Assembly: GCA_022843385.1 (NCBI GenBank)
Contig: JALHNT010000016.1
Location: forward strand, 81,937 to 145,936
Reading direction: 5' to 3'
Source: Anaerolineae bacterium
GTDB taxonomy: Bacteria; Chloroflexota; Anaerolineae; Aggregatilineales; Phototrophicaceae
DNA length: 64,000 nt
Below, in pieces: positions 51,696-60,124 of this stretch (position 1 is the stretch's first letter; every line of letters begins with the position of its first letter). The notes under the pieces were generated by a model. That model ran no database searches and was not told where the DNA came from. It was given only the letters and a program-made list of their open reading frames with translations. The position numbers and the translations under genes are program-made.

Positions 51696-52583
51696 ATGAC
51701 TGATGAGATCAAGGCACAATTTGCCCTGATTAGCATGGAGGACAGCCGGGATATCATCGTCGGGCGGCGTGGCCTGAAGGTTGGGCGCAGCGCCGATAAC
51801 GATCTCCCACTTAATCACCGTGAAATCAGCCGCCAGCACATGCGGATCACCTGGGATCTTGAGACCGACAAATACCTGGTCGAAGACCTCAACAGCAGCA
51901 ACGGCGTGTTCCTGAATGGTGCGCGTATTCCGTCACGGGTGCCGCAGGAATTGAGCGTTGGTGATGAAATCCGGGTTGGCCCGTTCGCCTTGAAGTTTGT
52001 GCAGTTGATCTATCCACAACCAGTGGCAGTGGTTCAGCGGCCCGAGATGGATGATGATGGAATGGAGCTGGCGCTTGTACCGGTTGATGGGACTGCCGGG
52101 CATTTGCTGGGAATTCCGCGGGATCGCAGCACCTGGCTGCAATATCTGCCGGGGATCTACCAGGATGACGACTTTTTGGGTCGTTATCTGTTGATTTTTG
52201 AATCGCTGCTCAGTCCGGTGGTCTGGATTATTGATAACTTCGATCAGTATCTCGACCCGGATATTACTCCCTCAGCCTGGTTGCAATGGATGGCAAGCTG
52301 GTTCGATCTGCTGCTGCTGCCGGATCTGGAGATTGAACGGCAGCGTGAAATCATTCGGCAGGCAAGCTGGTTGTTCATGCGGCGCGGCACGCGGGCAGGG
52401 TTGCAGCGCTTCATAGAACTCTATTTTGATGTGACACCAGAAATTGATGAACCCGGAAATTGCCATTTTGTTGTAAAATTACCACTAAGCCAAAGTAAGT
52501 CGCGCTTTGGTGAAGAAGTAGCGGATCGTCTCATTCGTTCACAAAAACCCGCTTTTGCGTCGTACACACTGGAGATCACCTGA
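51696..52583 (+). CDS. FHA domain fused to eCIS baseplate tail protein I (Afp12-like)
   Basis: 295 residues. The N-terminal FHA domain (about 20-105) is canonical: LKVGRSADNDLPL (Arg), REISRQHMRITW (Ser, His) and DLNSSNGVFLNGARIP (Asn). A linker of about 30 residues leads to a phage tail protein I/P2 gpI-type domain (about 140-295): WLQYLPGIYQDDDFLGRYL, DQYLDPDITPSAWLQWMASW, LMFRRGTRAGL-type helix written LFMRRGTRAGLQRFIELYFD. The tail part should lie in the baseplate wedge. The FHA head would let a phospho-Thr protein dock on, or be sequestered by, the baseplate, linking the device directly to the kinases and phosphatases around it. All binding residues are intact. Confidence 0.88.
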   Translation: MTDEIKAQFALISMEDSRDIIVGRRGLKVGRSADNDLPLNHREISRQHMRITWDLETDKYLVEDLNSSNGVFLNGARIPSRVPQELSVGDEIRVGPFALKFVQLIYPQPVAVVQRPEMDDDGMELALVPVDGTAGHLLGIPRDRSTWLQYLPGIYQDDDFLGRYLLIFESLLSPVVWIIDNFDQYLDPDITPSAWLQWMASWFDLLLLPDLEIERQREIIRQASWLFMRRGTRAGLQRFIELYFDVTPEIDEPGNCHFVVKLPLSQSKSRFGEEVADRLIRSQKPAFASYTLEIT

Positions 52584-52652
52584 TGCCAGCGAAGGTTTTA
52601 ACAAAAGCGGTTCCAACATTCGTTTCAATCACCAGTGTGGAGGGATAAGGTT

Positions 52653-53579
52653 ATGTCCGAGCGTGAAGGTAAGATTCGCAAGAGTGAAGTTGTGCGCAAA
52701 TCCGTGCCGCAGACACCGGATGTCTCGATGTCCGTCCCTGATGTTGATCAGTCCAATCTGGTTGAGCTTCAGCGTTACCTGGGTAATCAGGGTGTGCAAC
52801 GCCTGATGGCACAGCGCAAACTAGAGGGGACTTCAGGAACGTTCATTCAGACCAAGCTGGATGTTGGACCGGCTGGTGACCAGTATGAGCAGGAAGCTGA
52901 TCAGGTGGCGAAGGCTGTCGTCAACACGCCGGATGCTGCGGTGCAGCGTGTCGGCGAAGAAGAAGAGATGCAGATGAAACGGGTGCAGCGCGAAGGCCAG
53001 GAAGAAGAACTGGCGATGAAGCGCGTACAGCGTGCTGGTGAAGAAGAAGAGATGCAGATGAAACGCATCCAGCGCGTGGGCGAAGAAGAAGAGATGCAGA
53101 TGAAACCCATCCAACGGGCTGGCGAAGAAGAAGAATTGCAGATGCAGCGCATTCAACGGGTGGGTGAAGAAGAAGAGATGCAGATGAAACCCATCCAACG
53201 GGCTGGCGAAGAAGAAGAACTGGCGATGAAGCGTATCCAGCGGGCCAGTTCAGAAGCGGGCTTTGAAGTGGACGGCGATATTGAGCAGTCCATTCAGGCA
53301 CAGCGCGGCAATGGACAGGCGCTTCCTGATACCACCCGCAATTTCATGGAGTCACGTTTTGGGGCTGATTTTAGTGGTGTCAAAGTTCATGACAATCCTG
53401 AGTCTGATTCGCTGAATCAATCGCTCAGCGCGCGCGCGTTTACGCTGGGGAATGATGTCTTCTTCCGCTCTAACGAGTACAAGCCCGATAGCCAGGACGG
53501 GAAAGAACTCCTGGCGCATGAATTGACTCATGTGGTTCAGCAGGGCGGGGCGCAAGCCAAACGCGACGACAGCGAATAG
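52653..53579 (+). CDS. DUF4157 (zincin-like) eCIS-associated protein with QR/Glu-rich repeats
   Basis: 308 residues. A short N-terminal region includes NLVELQRYLGNQGVQRLMAQ. Residues 97-194 are seven 14-residue repeats of the form (V/I)QR-x-G-x-EEE-(M/L)-x-M-(K/Q)-(R/P). The C-terminal DUF4157 domain (about 218-300) has FGADFSGVKVHDNPES, ARAFTLGNDVFF and HELTHVVQQ, with H289, E290 and H293 forming an H-E-x-x-H metalloprotease motif. DUF4157 proteins are strongly linked with eCIS loci and often head toxin polypeptides, but here no toxin follows. It may be a protease, a loading factor or a cargo adaptor. ATG 52653 has GGAGGGATAAGG upstream. A terminator follows. Confidence 0.85.
   Translation: MSEREGKIRKSEVVRKSVPQTPDVSMSVPDVDQSNLVELQRYLGNQGVQRLMAQRKLEGTSGTFIQTKLDVGPAGDQYEQEADQVAKAVVNTPDAAVQRVGEEEEMQMKRVQREGQEEELAMKRVQRAGEEEEMQMKRIQRVGEEEEMQMKPIQRAGEEEELQMQRIQRVGEEEEMQMKPIQRAGEEEELAMKRIQRASSEAGFEVDGDIEQSIQAQRGNGQALPDTTRNFMESRFGADFSGVKVHDNPESDSLNQSLSARAFTLGNDVFFRSNEYKPDSQDGKELLAHELTHVVQQGGAQAKRDDSE
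52941..53234 (+). repeat. Seven tandem 42-base coding repeats
   Basis: Seven in-frame 42-base units inside the DUF4157 gene, encoding the 14-residue (V/I)QR-x-G-(E/Q)-E-E-E-type repeats. The units differ at a handful of positions, for instance endings MQMKR, LAMKR, MQMKP and LQMQR, so copy number may vary between strains by slippage. Confidence 0.85.
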
Positions 53580-53653
53580 TTTGGGTTGAAGACAATCCAG
53601 GGGGACGATAAAGGGGCGAAATCGATTCTTCGCTAAAGACCCTGTTGATGTTG

Positions 53654-53690
53654 AACCGCGCTGACTCGTCCTACGGCGCGGTTTTCGTTT
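53654..53690 (+). terminator. Rho-independent terminator after the DUF4157 gene
   Basis: A perfect 8-base stem, AACCGCGC (53654-53661) and GCGCGGTT (53676-53683), with a 14-base loop is followed directly by TTCGTTT. It lies 75 bases after the DUF4157 stop and would end the eCIS transcript before the kinase gene. Confidence 0.7.
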
Positions 53691-53705
53691 CCAGACAAAT
53701 GACGC

Positions 53706-53711
53706 TACAAT
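53706..53711 (+). promoter_or_regulatory. Possible -10 element for the kinase/VWA operon
   Basis: GCTACAAT gives a TACAAT -10 box 54 bases before the ATG at 53765, downstream of the terminator. The matching -35 position (TTTCGT, 17-base spacing) is weak. Confidence 0.4.
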
Positions 53712-53764
53712 ACTTTAACACAACATTTTTGCCACGCAACGCGCAAGACTGGTGAGGGGATGCC

Positions 53765-56700
53765 ATGCCAGAGCGGGGAATGATCGGTAGGACCATTGAC
53801 CACTACCGGATCGAACAGATGCTCGGTCAAGGGGGAATGGCAGCGGTCTATAAAGCAACAGATACCCAATTGCAGCGTGATGTTGCAATTAAGGTTATGC
53901 ATCCTCATTTGGCCTCTCAGGAGAGTTTTCAACAGCGTTTCCTTCAGGAAGCCCGTTCGGCGGCCCGACTGGACCACCCCAACGTTGTGCGTGTGTTCTC
54001 CTTTGACAGCAATGGCGTTGATCTGTTCCTGGTGATGGAATACATCCCCGGCGGCAATCTCCGTCAGTATGTGAAGCGCCTCAGCGAAGATTCCCAGTTC
54101 ATTGATTATCCCGAAGCGCTAGAGGTGATGCGCCAGATTGCTGAAGGTCTGGATTATGCGCATCTTGATGGCATGATCCACCGCGACATGAAGCCGGATA
54201 ACATCCTGCTCAAGCCGGACTCGGATGGCATACGCCTGAATTATCGGCCGATCATCACCGATTTCGGTCTGGCCCGGCTCGTCAGTGACGATGAGAGTGC
54301 CATTACAGAACAGCAGCCGATTGGCACCTATCCGTACATGTCACCGGAACAGTGCATGGCGGAGGAACTCGATAATCGCACCGACATTTACTCGCTGGGA
54401 ATTATGCTCTATGAGCTGACGGTAGGACGGCTGCCGTTCAACCCTAAGTCGATTGCTGAAGCGGCGCGAATGCACGGGCGCGAAGCCTTAACTCTTCCGT
54501 CTGCCCTGCGTCCTGGTTTCCCACCTGACCTGGAACAAATCATCATCAAGTCGTTGAGCAAAGATCGCAAGAACCGCTTTGCGACTGCTGGCGAATTGGC
54601 GGAAGCGCTGCGCGCCCTGCAAAAACCGATAGAACGTACTAAGGTGGAGCGGCGTAAACCGGAACGCCGCACCATCCAACCACCACCTGCGCCACCCTCA
54701 TCCGATGATACTATTGCGACGGATCTGGCAACCGATGCGATGGATGATCCGCTGCCGCTGGATCGTCCCATGCAGACTGCTCCGCCAAGTCAGGATAATC
54801 AGGTTGATCGCCTGTTGATGTTTCGCGATGGGACTGTGCCACAGGCGATTGATCTGGTCAAGGACGCTGTCATCGTTGGCCGTGAGAAAGCATCCTGCGA
54901 TATTGTCCTGGAAAGTCCAACTGTATCGCGACAGCACCTGCGCCTGGAGCGCAAGCCGAATGGCAAATATACCATTACCGATCTGGGGGCTAAGAATGGC
55001 ATCTGGATGCCTGATGGTCGTCTGCCAGATCGTCGTCCGGTCATTCTGAATGAGGGGACGGTGGTGCGGGTTGGCGATTACTGGCTCCAACTGGAGCTGA
55101 AGCCCCTGCCGGATGAGATAGCAACGCCACTCCCCCCAGCAGTTTTGGAACAACCAACTGAAGCGCCACCCAGTGACGGTATAAGCGAGCACGTCGAGCC
55201 AGTATCACCAGTCGGGATTGTGATGCCACCACCGCCAGGGATGGTACCAGCGGCACCATCCCTGACTCCCCCAGCGCCAACAGAACCACAAGTGACTCCC
55301 GGCCCTGAAGCGCTGGTGCAGACGCAGGCGATGAGCCTGTCGGCCATCCGCAAGGAGATGCCTCGGCGGACGCCACCCTATGTAACGGCTGACCAGATCG
55401 GTTATGACCGCCTCGTCATCTTCAGCGAAGACAAGTCGACACAGGTCATTCGTCTCGACAAAGAGCATTACACCATCGGGCGCACCCGTGACCAGGATAT
55501 TATTCTGACTGGACGTGGGGTGTCGCGCCTTCATGCCGAGATTGAACGGGCTATAGATGGAAAGTTCTTCATTCGAGACCTGGGTTCTAAGAATGGTGTC
55601 TATCTCAACAACGAGCGGCTGCAGAGTGGTCAGGCAGCTCGTTTAGAGCCAGAAAAAATTGTCCGATTGGGCGAATACTGGATTCAGTATGAACTCAAGC
55701 GCGATTTGCCTAGTTTTGCCATGCCGTCCGCCCCGGATGCACTGGCCGATGTGCTAGTGGATGTCAACGCCACGGTTCAGATGGTCAAACCGCTCGATAG
55801 CGAACCACCGCCATATACGCCAGCTTCGCTGACCATTGAGCAGCGCACGAGTGATCGGTTGGTCTTTCTTAGTGAAGATCATCCAATGCATGTCGAGAAG
55901 CTGGATCGAGAACAATACCGTATCGGTCGCGATCGGGATCAGGACATATTGCTGGAAGGTAAACGCGTATCGCGTCGCCATGCGCTCATCGAACTGCGGC
56001 GTGAAGGCGAGACTGTCAATATCTATGTGACTGATCAGAATTCGGTGAATGGCGTCTGGATGGGCGACACGCTGCTGGTGCCCTTGACCGAAGTTCTCTG
56101 GGATCTCAACGAGATTCTGCGCATCGGCAATTACTGGGTGAAGTTTGAGCGTGGGGATCGTAATTTTGACCCGTTTGCTTCGATGCAACAGTCAGATCGC
56201 TACCGGCGGGTCGGCCAGCTCATCAAGAATTTTCGAGTAGATCGTTTCATCGGCGAAGGCTATCTGGCGGCGGTCTATAAGGCGACCCAACTGCCCTTGG
56301 ATCGCTCTGTCGCCATGAAGTTCCTGCATCCGAATCTGGCGTCGCAAGCCGTGTTCAAACAGCGCTTTCTGGAGGAGGCGCGCAAGCTCAGCCGCATTAC
56401 CCATCCCAATGTGCAACGGGTGCTAACCTACGACAGCATTGAAGCAGAAGTCTTCATGGTTATGGAATTGGTCACTGGCGGCACGCTTCGCGGCCTGCTT
56501 GACCAGTTCAAGAGCAAAGATCGGCGTATGAAGCTGTCGCAGGTGTCTGACCTGGTGACCCAGATGGCAAATGGACTGCATGTGGCGCATCAGCAGGGCA
56601 TGGTACATCGCGACCTGACACCTGAAAGCGTGGTATTGCGGCGGACAGCCGTTATCGGCGCTATCGAAAATTATCAGCCGGTGCTGACCGACTTTCAGGT

Positions 56701-59700
56701 CGCTCAGGCGTCGGAATCAGGTGAAATTTTCATCACGGATAAGCCTCACGAAAATTTCCCCTATATGTCGCCGGAACAATGTCGGGGTGAACGCATCGAC
56801 ATCCGCAGCGATGTGTATGAACTAGGGGTCATACTGTATGAGATGGTGGTCGGTCGACCACCGTATCAGCCAAAGTCGATGGCTGATGCGATCCGTATGC
56901 ACGTGCGCGAACGCTTTGACCGGCCTTCGGAATTGCAGGCCGATGTCCCGGATGATCTGGAAAAGGTCATTCTTCGAGCGTTGGAAAAGGATCCCAACAA
57001 TCGCTTTCAGACAGCCGATGAGTTTGCACGTGCCCTGCAACGGACACAAGCTGGTCTGGAAACTGGCGGGGTACGTTCGGGGGGGCTGATTTCCAATGTG
57101 GGGGTGGAGCGGGGTAAGACGGCTTACATGCCTGAAGTGGCTCCCAAGGAAATGCCATTTCCCACGCGAGCGCCGTTTCTGGATGATGATGTACAGGTTG
57201 ATCGGCTTATCATCTACAGCGACAATACGCCAGCACGGCCCGTCCCGCTAAAGAAGAATGTGTTTACGATTGGGCGCGACAAGGATCAGGACATTGTTCT
57301 GAACAGTGAGAAGGTTTCGCGGCGTCATGCCCGGCTGGAAATTGGTGTCGGGGGCGTGTATCGCCTGATTGATCTGGGTTCAACCAATGGCACTTTCCTT
57401 GGCAACTATAAACTTGTCACTGAGGTTGCCGAAATCTGGGATCGCACGCAGACAGTGCGCGTTGGCGATTTCTGGCTGCGTATCGAGTCGGCTGAAGATT
57501 TGGATGCTCGTGCCAAGTCTGATGAAGTACCGGAAAAGGGCGCTGAACCGGTAGAGGTCGCTCGCCCCGTGCAACTCCTTCCCCTGGTCGAAGAAAAGAT
57601 CACCATTAACCTGGGTGCAAGTACGGTGCGGGTGGCACCCGGTTCGAGTGTGACGCTGCCCGTTGAGATTGCCAATCGCAGCGATCTGGTTGATCATTTC
57701 AAGGTCGAGGCTATTGGTCTGCCCCTGTCATGGGTGACGCAGCCGGCGCAAGCGCTCTATCTGCTGCCGCAAAATCGCGATACCGTATCCATCACCTTCC
57801 ACCCGCCTATGGATAGCACCAGCGCTGCCGGTGCCCATGCGTTTGAAGTGCGCGTAACGGCGCGGGCACAGGGCATTACATCGGTTGCCTCACAGGGCGC
57901 TCTGGTTGTCGAACCGTTCCAGAACTTTGTGGCTGACTTGCAACCGCAAAAGATTCGCGGGCGTGGCCGGACCGAGCTGACCATCCGCAACAGTGGCAAT
58001 ACCTTTGGCACCTATACTATTCAGGCGCGTGATCGCGAACAACTGGTATCGTTCGATCTGGAAGGGCGACAATATGTACTGCCGCCGGGTCATACCGAAT
58101 ATGTTTCGCTACGGATGCGCGCCAAGAAGCGACCGTTCTTCGGTGCAGCGCAGTCCTATCCATTTGAACTGACGGTCACGCCCGCGCCATCTGAACGCAG
58201 CGCCGCACCGCAGTCGCTGCCAGGTGAGCTGGTGGCACCGCCCATTATCCCCGGTTGGTTGATCGGTGGCTGTCTGTTGCTGCTGCTGTTATGCGCCATC
58301 ATCGGCTTGTTGGGTTATATGCAGGTGTCGCAGTTCCTTGCACAGACGCAGACAGCGGTAGCGATTGTTGCAACGACCACAGCGAATTTCGATGCGACTG
58401 CAACGGCTATCGCAGATGTTGACCAGGATGGATTGTCGCAGGCTCAGGAAGTGACGCTGCAATCGGACCCCAACCTGGCGGATACAGATGAAGACGGCAT
58501 TCCGGATGGTGAAGAAATACGCGTCTGGCGCACCAATCCACTCAACCGCGATACGGATGGTGACAGCCTGCCCGATGGGGCGGAAGTGGCGGCCGGACTT
58601 GACCCACTTAATCGCGATACGGATGCTGACGGCCTGCCTGACAATGAGGATCCCAATCCCAGCGCCAAACCGACGCCGACCATCACACCATTCCCAACGA
58701 TTCCCGGCAGTCAGGGCGACATCTGCCCCGGTTCGCCTTCTCCATCACAGATTACGGTTGGCATTCAGGCGTTCGTGACCGAGGGTGGTGTGGCGAACCG
58801 CTTGCGCGACAAACCCAGCAAGCGCGAAGGCACCATCATTGGCTACATGGCTCCCGGTTCCCCGTTCATTGTGGTGGGCGGTCCGGTATGCGATCCGGAC
58901 GACCTGATCCGTTGGTGGCAGGTGAACTTCAATGGGCTGGAAGCCTGGACAGCCGAAGGGGAAGGCCAGGAGTATTATCTCGCCCCAGCTGAAGGGGGTG
59001 CTGGTGGTGCAGGTGGCGCGCCAGCCAGTGGCGATGAGGAGTCGCTCGATGGCACGATCAGTGATCCGCCACAGATTGCCAGCGTCCTGCGCACGGATCT
59101 GACCGGCATCCAGGTCGATTGGAATGTCGACGCACCGCAGTGGCAGCAGTTGATGAGTCTGACATCGCCGTTGCGAATGGGATGGCTGAAGTTTCAGGTG
59201 AGCTGGAAAGGAGTCGAACCCCAGAAGGGGGTTCTGAGCGGCGATTTTAGTCGCTTACAGAATTATGTACAGGATGCCAAGAGTCGGGGTTTTCGCGTGC
59301 TGCTCAGCGTAGCCAAAGCGCCGGATTGGGCGCGCAGCAACCGTGCACAGGATGGCCCGCCGGATAATCCCCAGGAATTGGCACGGTTCATGAGTTTGCT
59401 GCTGGGAGCGATTGGCGCGAATGTGGATGCGATTGAAGTGTGGAATGAGCCAAACCTGCGCCGGGAATGGACGGGACTGCTGGGTTTTAACGGTCGTGCC
59501 TATATGGATTTGTTTCGTCCGGCTTATCGGGCTATCCGCGAGGTTTCCACCAGTGTCGTCATCATTACCGCAGGTCTGGCTCCAACCACCGACACCGCCG
59601 GAAGCGTAAATGATCGCAAGTTTCTGCGTCAGATGTACCAGAATGGTCTGGCTGATTTGAGCGATGTCGTCATCGGTGTGCATCCCTATGGGTGGGGCAA

Positions 59701-60124
59701 TGCGCCGGATATTCGGTGCTGTGATACTGATCCGAATCGGGGGTTTGATGAACGCCCGCAGTTTTTTTTCCTGAACACGATTTCCACTTATCGGGCGATT
59801 GCGGTGAAAGCCGGCCACAATGTGCAGTTGTGGACAACTGAGTTTGGCTGGGCGGTATGGTCGGATCTGGCCGGAACAGCGCCGGAACCCTGGATGGACT
59901 TCAATACTCCTGAACTGGCAGCGGATTTTACGCGCAGAGCCTTTGGAATAGGTCAGGCGCTGGACTTCATGGGGCCGATGTTTCTGTGGAATTTAAACTT
60001 CGCCAACGATAGTACAGTCAACAATCGCAGCGATGTTGCTGGTTTCAGCCTGTTGTTCACTGACGGAGCCAATGGAATCCGTACGCGTTCCATGTATGAC
60101 AATCTGGTGGGGCGACTGCAATGA
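53765..60124 (+). CDS. Giant receptor: Ser/Thr kinase, FHA x3, pseudokinase, FHA, TM helix, TSP3 repeats, SH3b and GH-A-clan glycoside hydrolase-like domain
   Basis: 2119 residues. Kinase 1 (about 12-280) is canonical: LGQGGMAAVYKA, VAIKV, IHRDMKPDN (HRD about 138), DFGLA, YMSPEQ. FHA domains lie at about 362-439, 559-642 and 696-796, each with the G-R, S-R-x-H and N-G elements. Kinase 2 (about 818-1083) is degenerate: HRDLTPES lacks the catalytic-loop Lys and Asn, and DFQ (about 975) replaces DFG, so it is probably a pseudokinase. FHA 4 is at about 1139-1242. Beta-sandwich domains lead to a membrane helix (about 1494-1519). Outside are calcium-type Asp-rich TSP3 repeats (DTDEDGIPDGEE), an SH3b-like domain (about 1662-1741) and a GH39-like (beta/alpha)8 domain with acid/base candidate E1895 in WNEPN and nucleophile candidate E2026 in TEFGW. 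A wall or glycan sensor driving cytosolic phosphorylation is the natural reading. The stop overlaps the next start (ATGA). Confidence 0.9.
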   Translation: MPERGMIGRTIDHYRIEQMLGQGGMAAVYKATDTQLQRDVAIKVMHPHLASQESFQQRFLQEARSAARLDHPNVVRVFSFDSNGVDLFLVMEYIPGGNLRQYVKRLSEDSQFIDYPEALEVMRQIAEGLDYAHLDGMIHRDMKPDNILLKPDSDGIRLNYRPIITDFGLARLVSDDESAITEQQPIGTYPYMSPEQCMAEELDNRTDIYSLGIMLYELTVGRLPFNPKSIAEAARMHGREALTLPSALRPGFPPDLEQIIIKSLSKDRKNRFATAGELAEALRALQKPIERTKVERRKPERRTIQPPPAPPSSDDTIATDLATDAMDDPLPLDRPMQTAPPSQDNQVDRLLMFRDGTVPQAIDLVKDAVIVGREKASCDIVLESPTVSRQHLRLERKPNGKYTITDLGAKNGIWMPDGRLPDRRPVILNEGTVVRVGDYWLQLELKPLPDEIATPLPPAVLEQPTEAPPSDGISEHVEPVSPVGIVMPPPPGMVPAAPSLTPPAPTEPQVTPGPEALVQTQAMSLSAIRKEMPRRTPPYVTADQIGYDRLVIFSEDKSTQVIRLDKEHYTIGRTRDQDIILTGRGVSRLHAEIERAIDGKFFIRDLGSKNGVYLNNERLQSGQAARLEPEKIVRLGEYWIQYELKRDLPSFAMPSAPDALADVLVDVNATVQMVKPLDSEPPPYTPASLTIEQRTSDRLVFLSEDHPMHVEKLDREQYRIGRDRDQDILLEGKRVSRRHALIELRREGETVNIYVTDQNSVNGVWMGDTLLVPLTEVLWDLNEILRIGNYWVKFERGDRNFDPFASMQQSDRYRRVGQLIKNFRVDRFIGEGYLAAVYKATQLPLDRSVAMKFLHPNLASQAVFKQRFLEEARKLSRITHPNVQRVLTYDSIEAEVFMVMELVTGGTLRGLLDQFKSKDRRMKLSQVSDLVTQMANGLHVAHQQGMVHRDLTPESVVLRRTAVIGAIENYQPVLTDFQVAQASESGEIFITDKPHENFPYMSPEQCRGERIDIRSDVYELGVILYEMVVGRPPYQPKSMADAIRMHVRERFDRPSELQADVPDDLEKVILRALEKDPNNRFQTADEFARALQRTQAGLETGGVRSGGLISNVGVERGKTAYMPEVAPKEMPFPTRAPFLDDDVQVDRLIIYSDNTPARPVPLKKNVFTIGRDKDQDIVLNSEKVSRRHARLEIGVGGVYRLIDLGSTNGTFLGNYKLVTEVAEIWDRTQTVRVGDFWLRIESAEDLDARAKSDEVPEKGAEPVEVARPVQLLPLVEEKITINLGASTVRVAPGSSVTLPVEIANRSDLVDHFKVEAIGLPLSWVTQPAQALYLLPQNRDTVSITFHPPMDSTSAAGAHAFEVRVTARAQGITSVASQGALVVEPFQNFVADLQPQKIRGRGRTELTIRNSGNTFGTYTIQARDREQLVSFDLEGRQYVLPPGHTEYVSLRMRAKKRPFFGAAQSYPFELTVTPAPSERSAAPQSLPGELVAPPIIPGWLIGGCLLLLLLCAIIGLLGYMQVSQFLAQTQTAVAIVATTTANFDATATAIADVDQDGLSQAQEVTLQSDPNLADTDEDGIPDGEEIRVWRTNPLNRDTDGDSLPDGAEVAAGLDPLNRDTDADGLPDNEDPNPSAKPTPTITPFPTIPGSQGDICPGSPSPSQITVGIQAFVTEGGVANRLRDKPSKREGTIIGYMAPGSPFIVVGGPVCDPDDLIRWWQVNFNGLEAWTAEGEGQEYYLAPAEGGAGGAGGAPASGDEESLDGTISDPPQIASVLRTDLTGIQVDWNVDAPQWQQLMSLTSPLRMGWLKFQVSWKGVEPQKGVLSGDFSRLQNYVQDAKSRGFRVLLSVAKAPDWARSNRAQDGPPDNPQELARFMSLLLGAIGANVDAIEVWNEPNLRREWTGLLGFNGRAYMDLFRPAYRAIREVSTSVVIITAGLAPTTDTAGSVNDRKFLRQMYQNGLADLSDVVIGVHPYGWGNAPDIRCCDTDPNRGFDERPQFFFLNTISTYRAIAVKAGHNVQLWTTEFGWAVWSDLAGTAPEPWMDFNTPELAADFTRRAFGIGQALDFMGPMFLWNLNFANDSTVNNRSDVAGFSLLFTDGANGIRTRSMYDNLVGRLQ

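Noticed and set aside
52941..53234. CRISPR-like array (seven 42-base units)
   Set aside because: The repeats are contiguous without spacers, in frame within a coding sequence, and encode a known type of Glu-rich repeat.
37592..53579. Type VI secretion system or prophage as identity of the contractile cluster
   Set aside because: No TssJ/L/M membrane complex or ClpV, and no capsid, portal, terminase, lysis or integrase genes; the AAA+ ATPase, DUF4255, LysM and DUF4157 genes are eCIS hallmarks.
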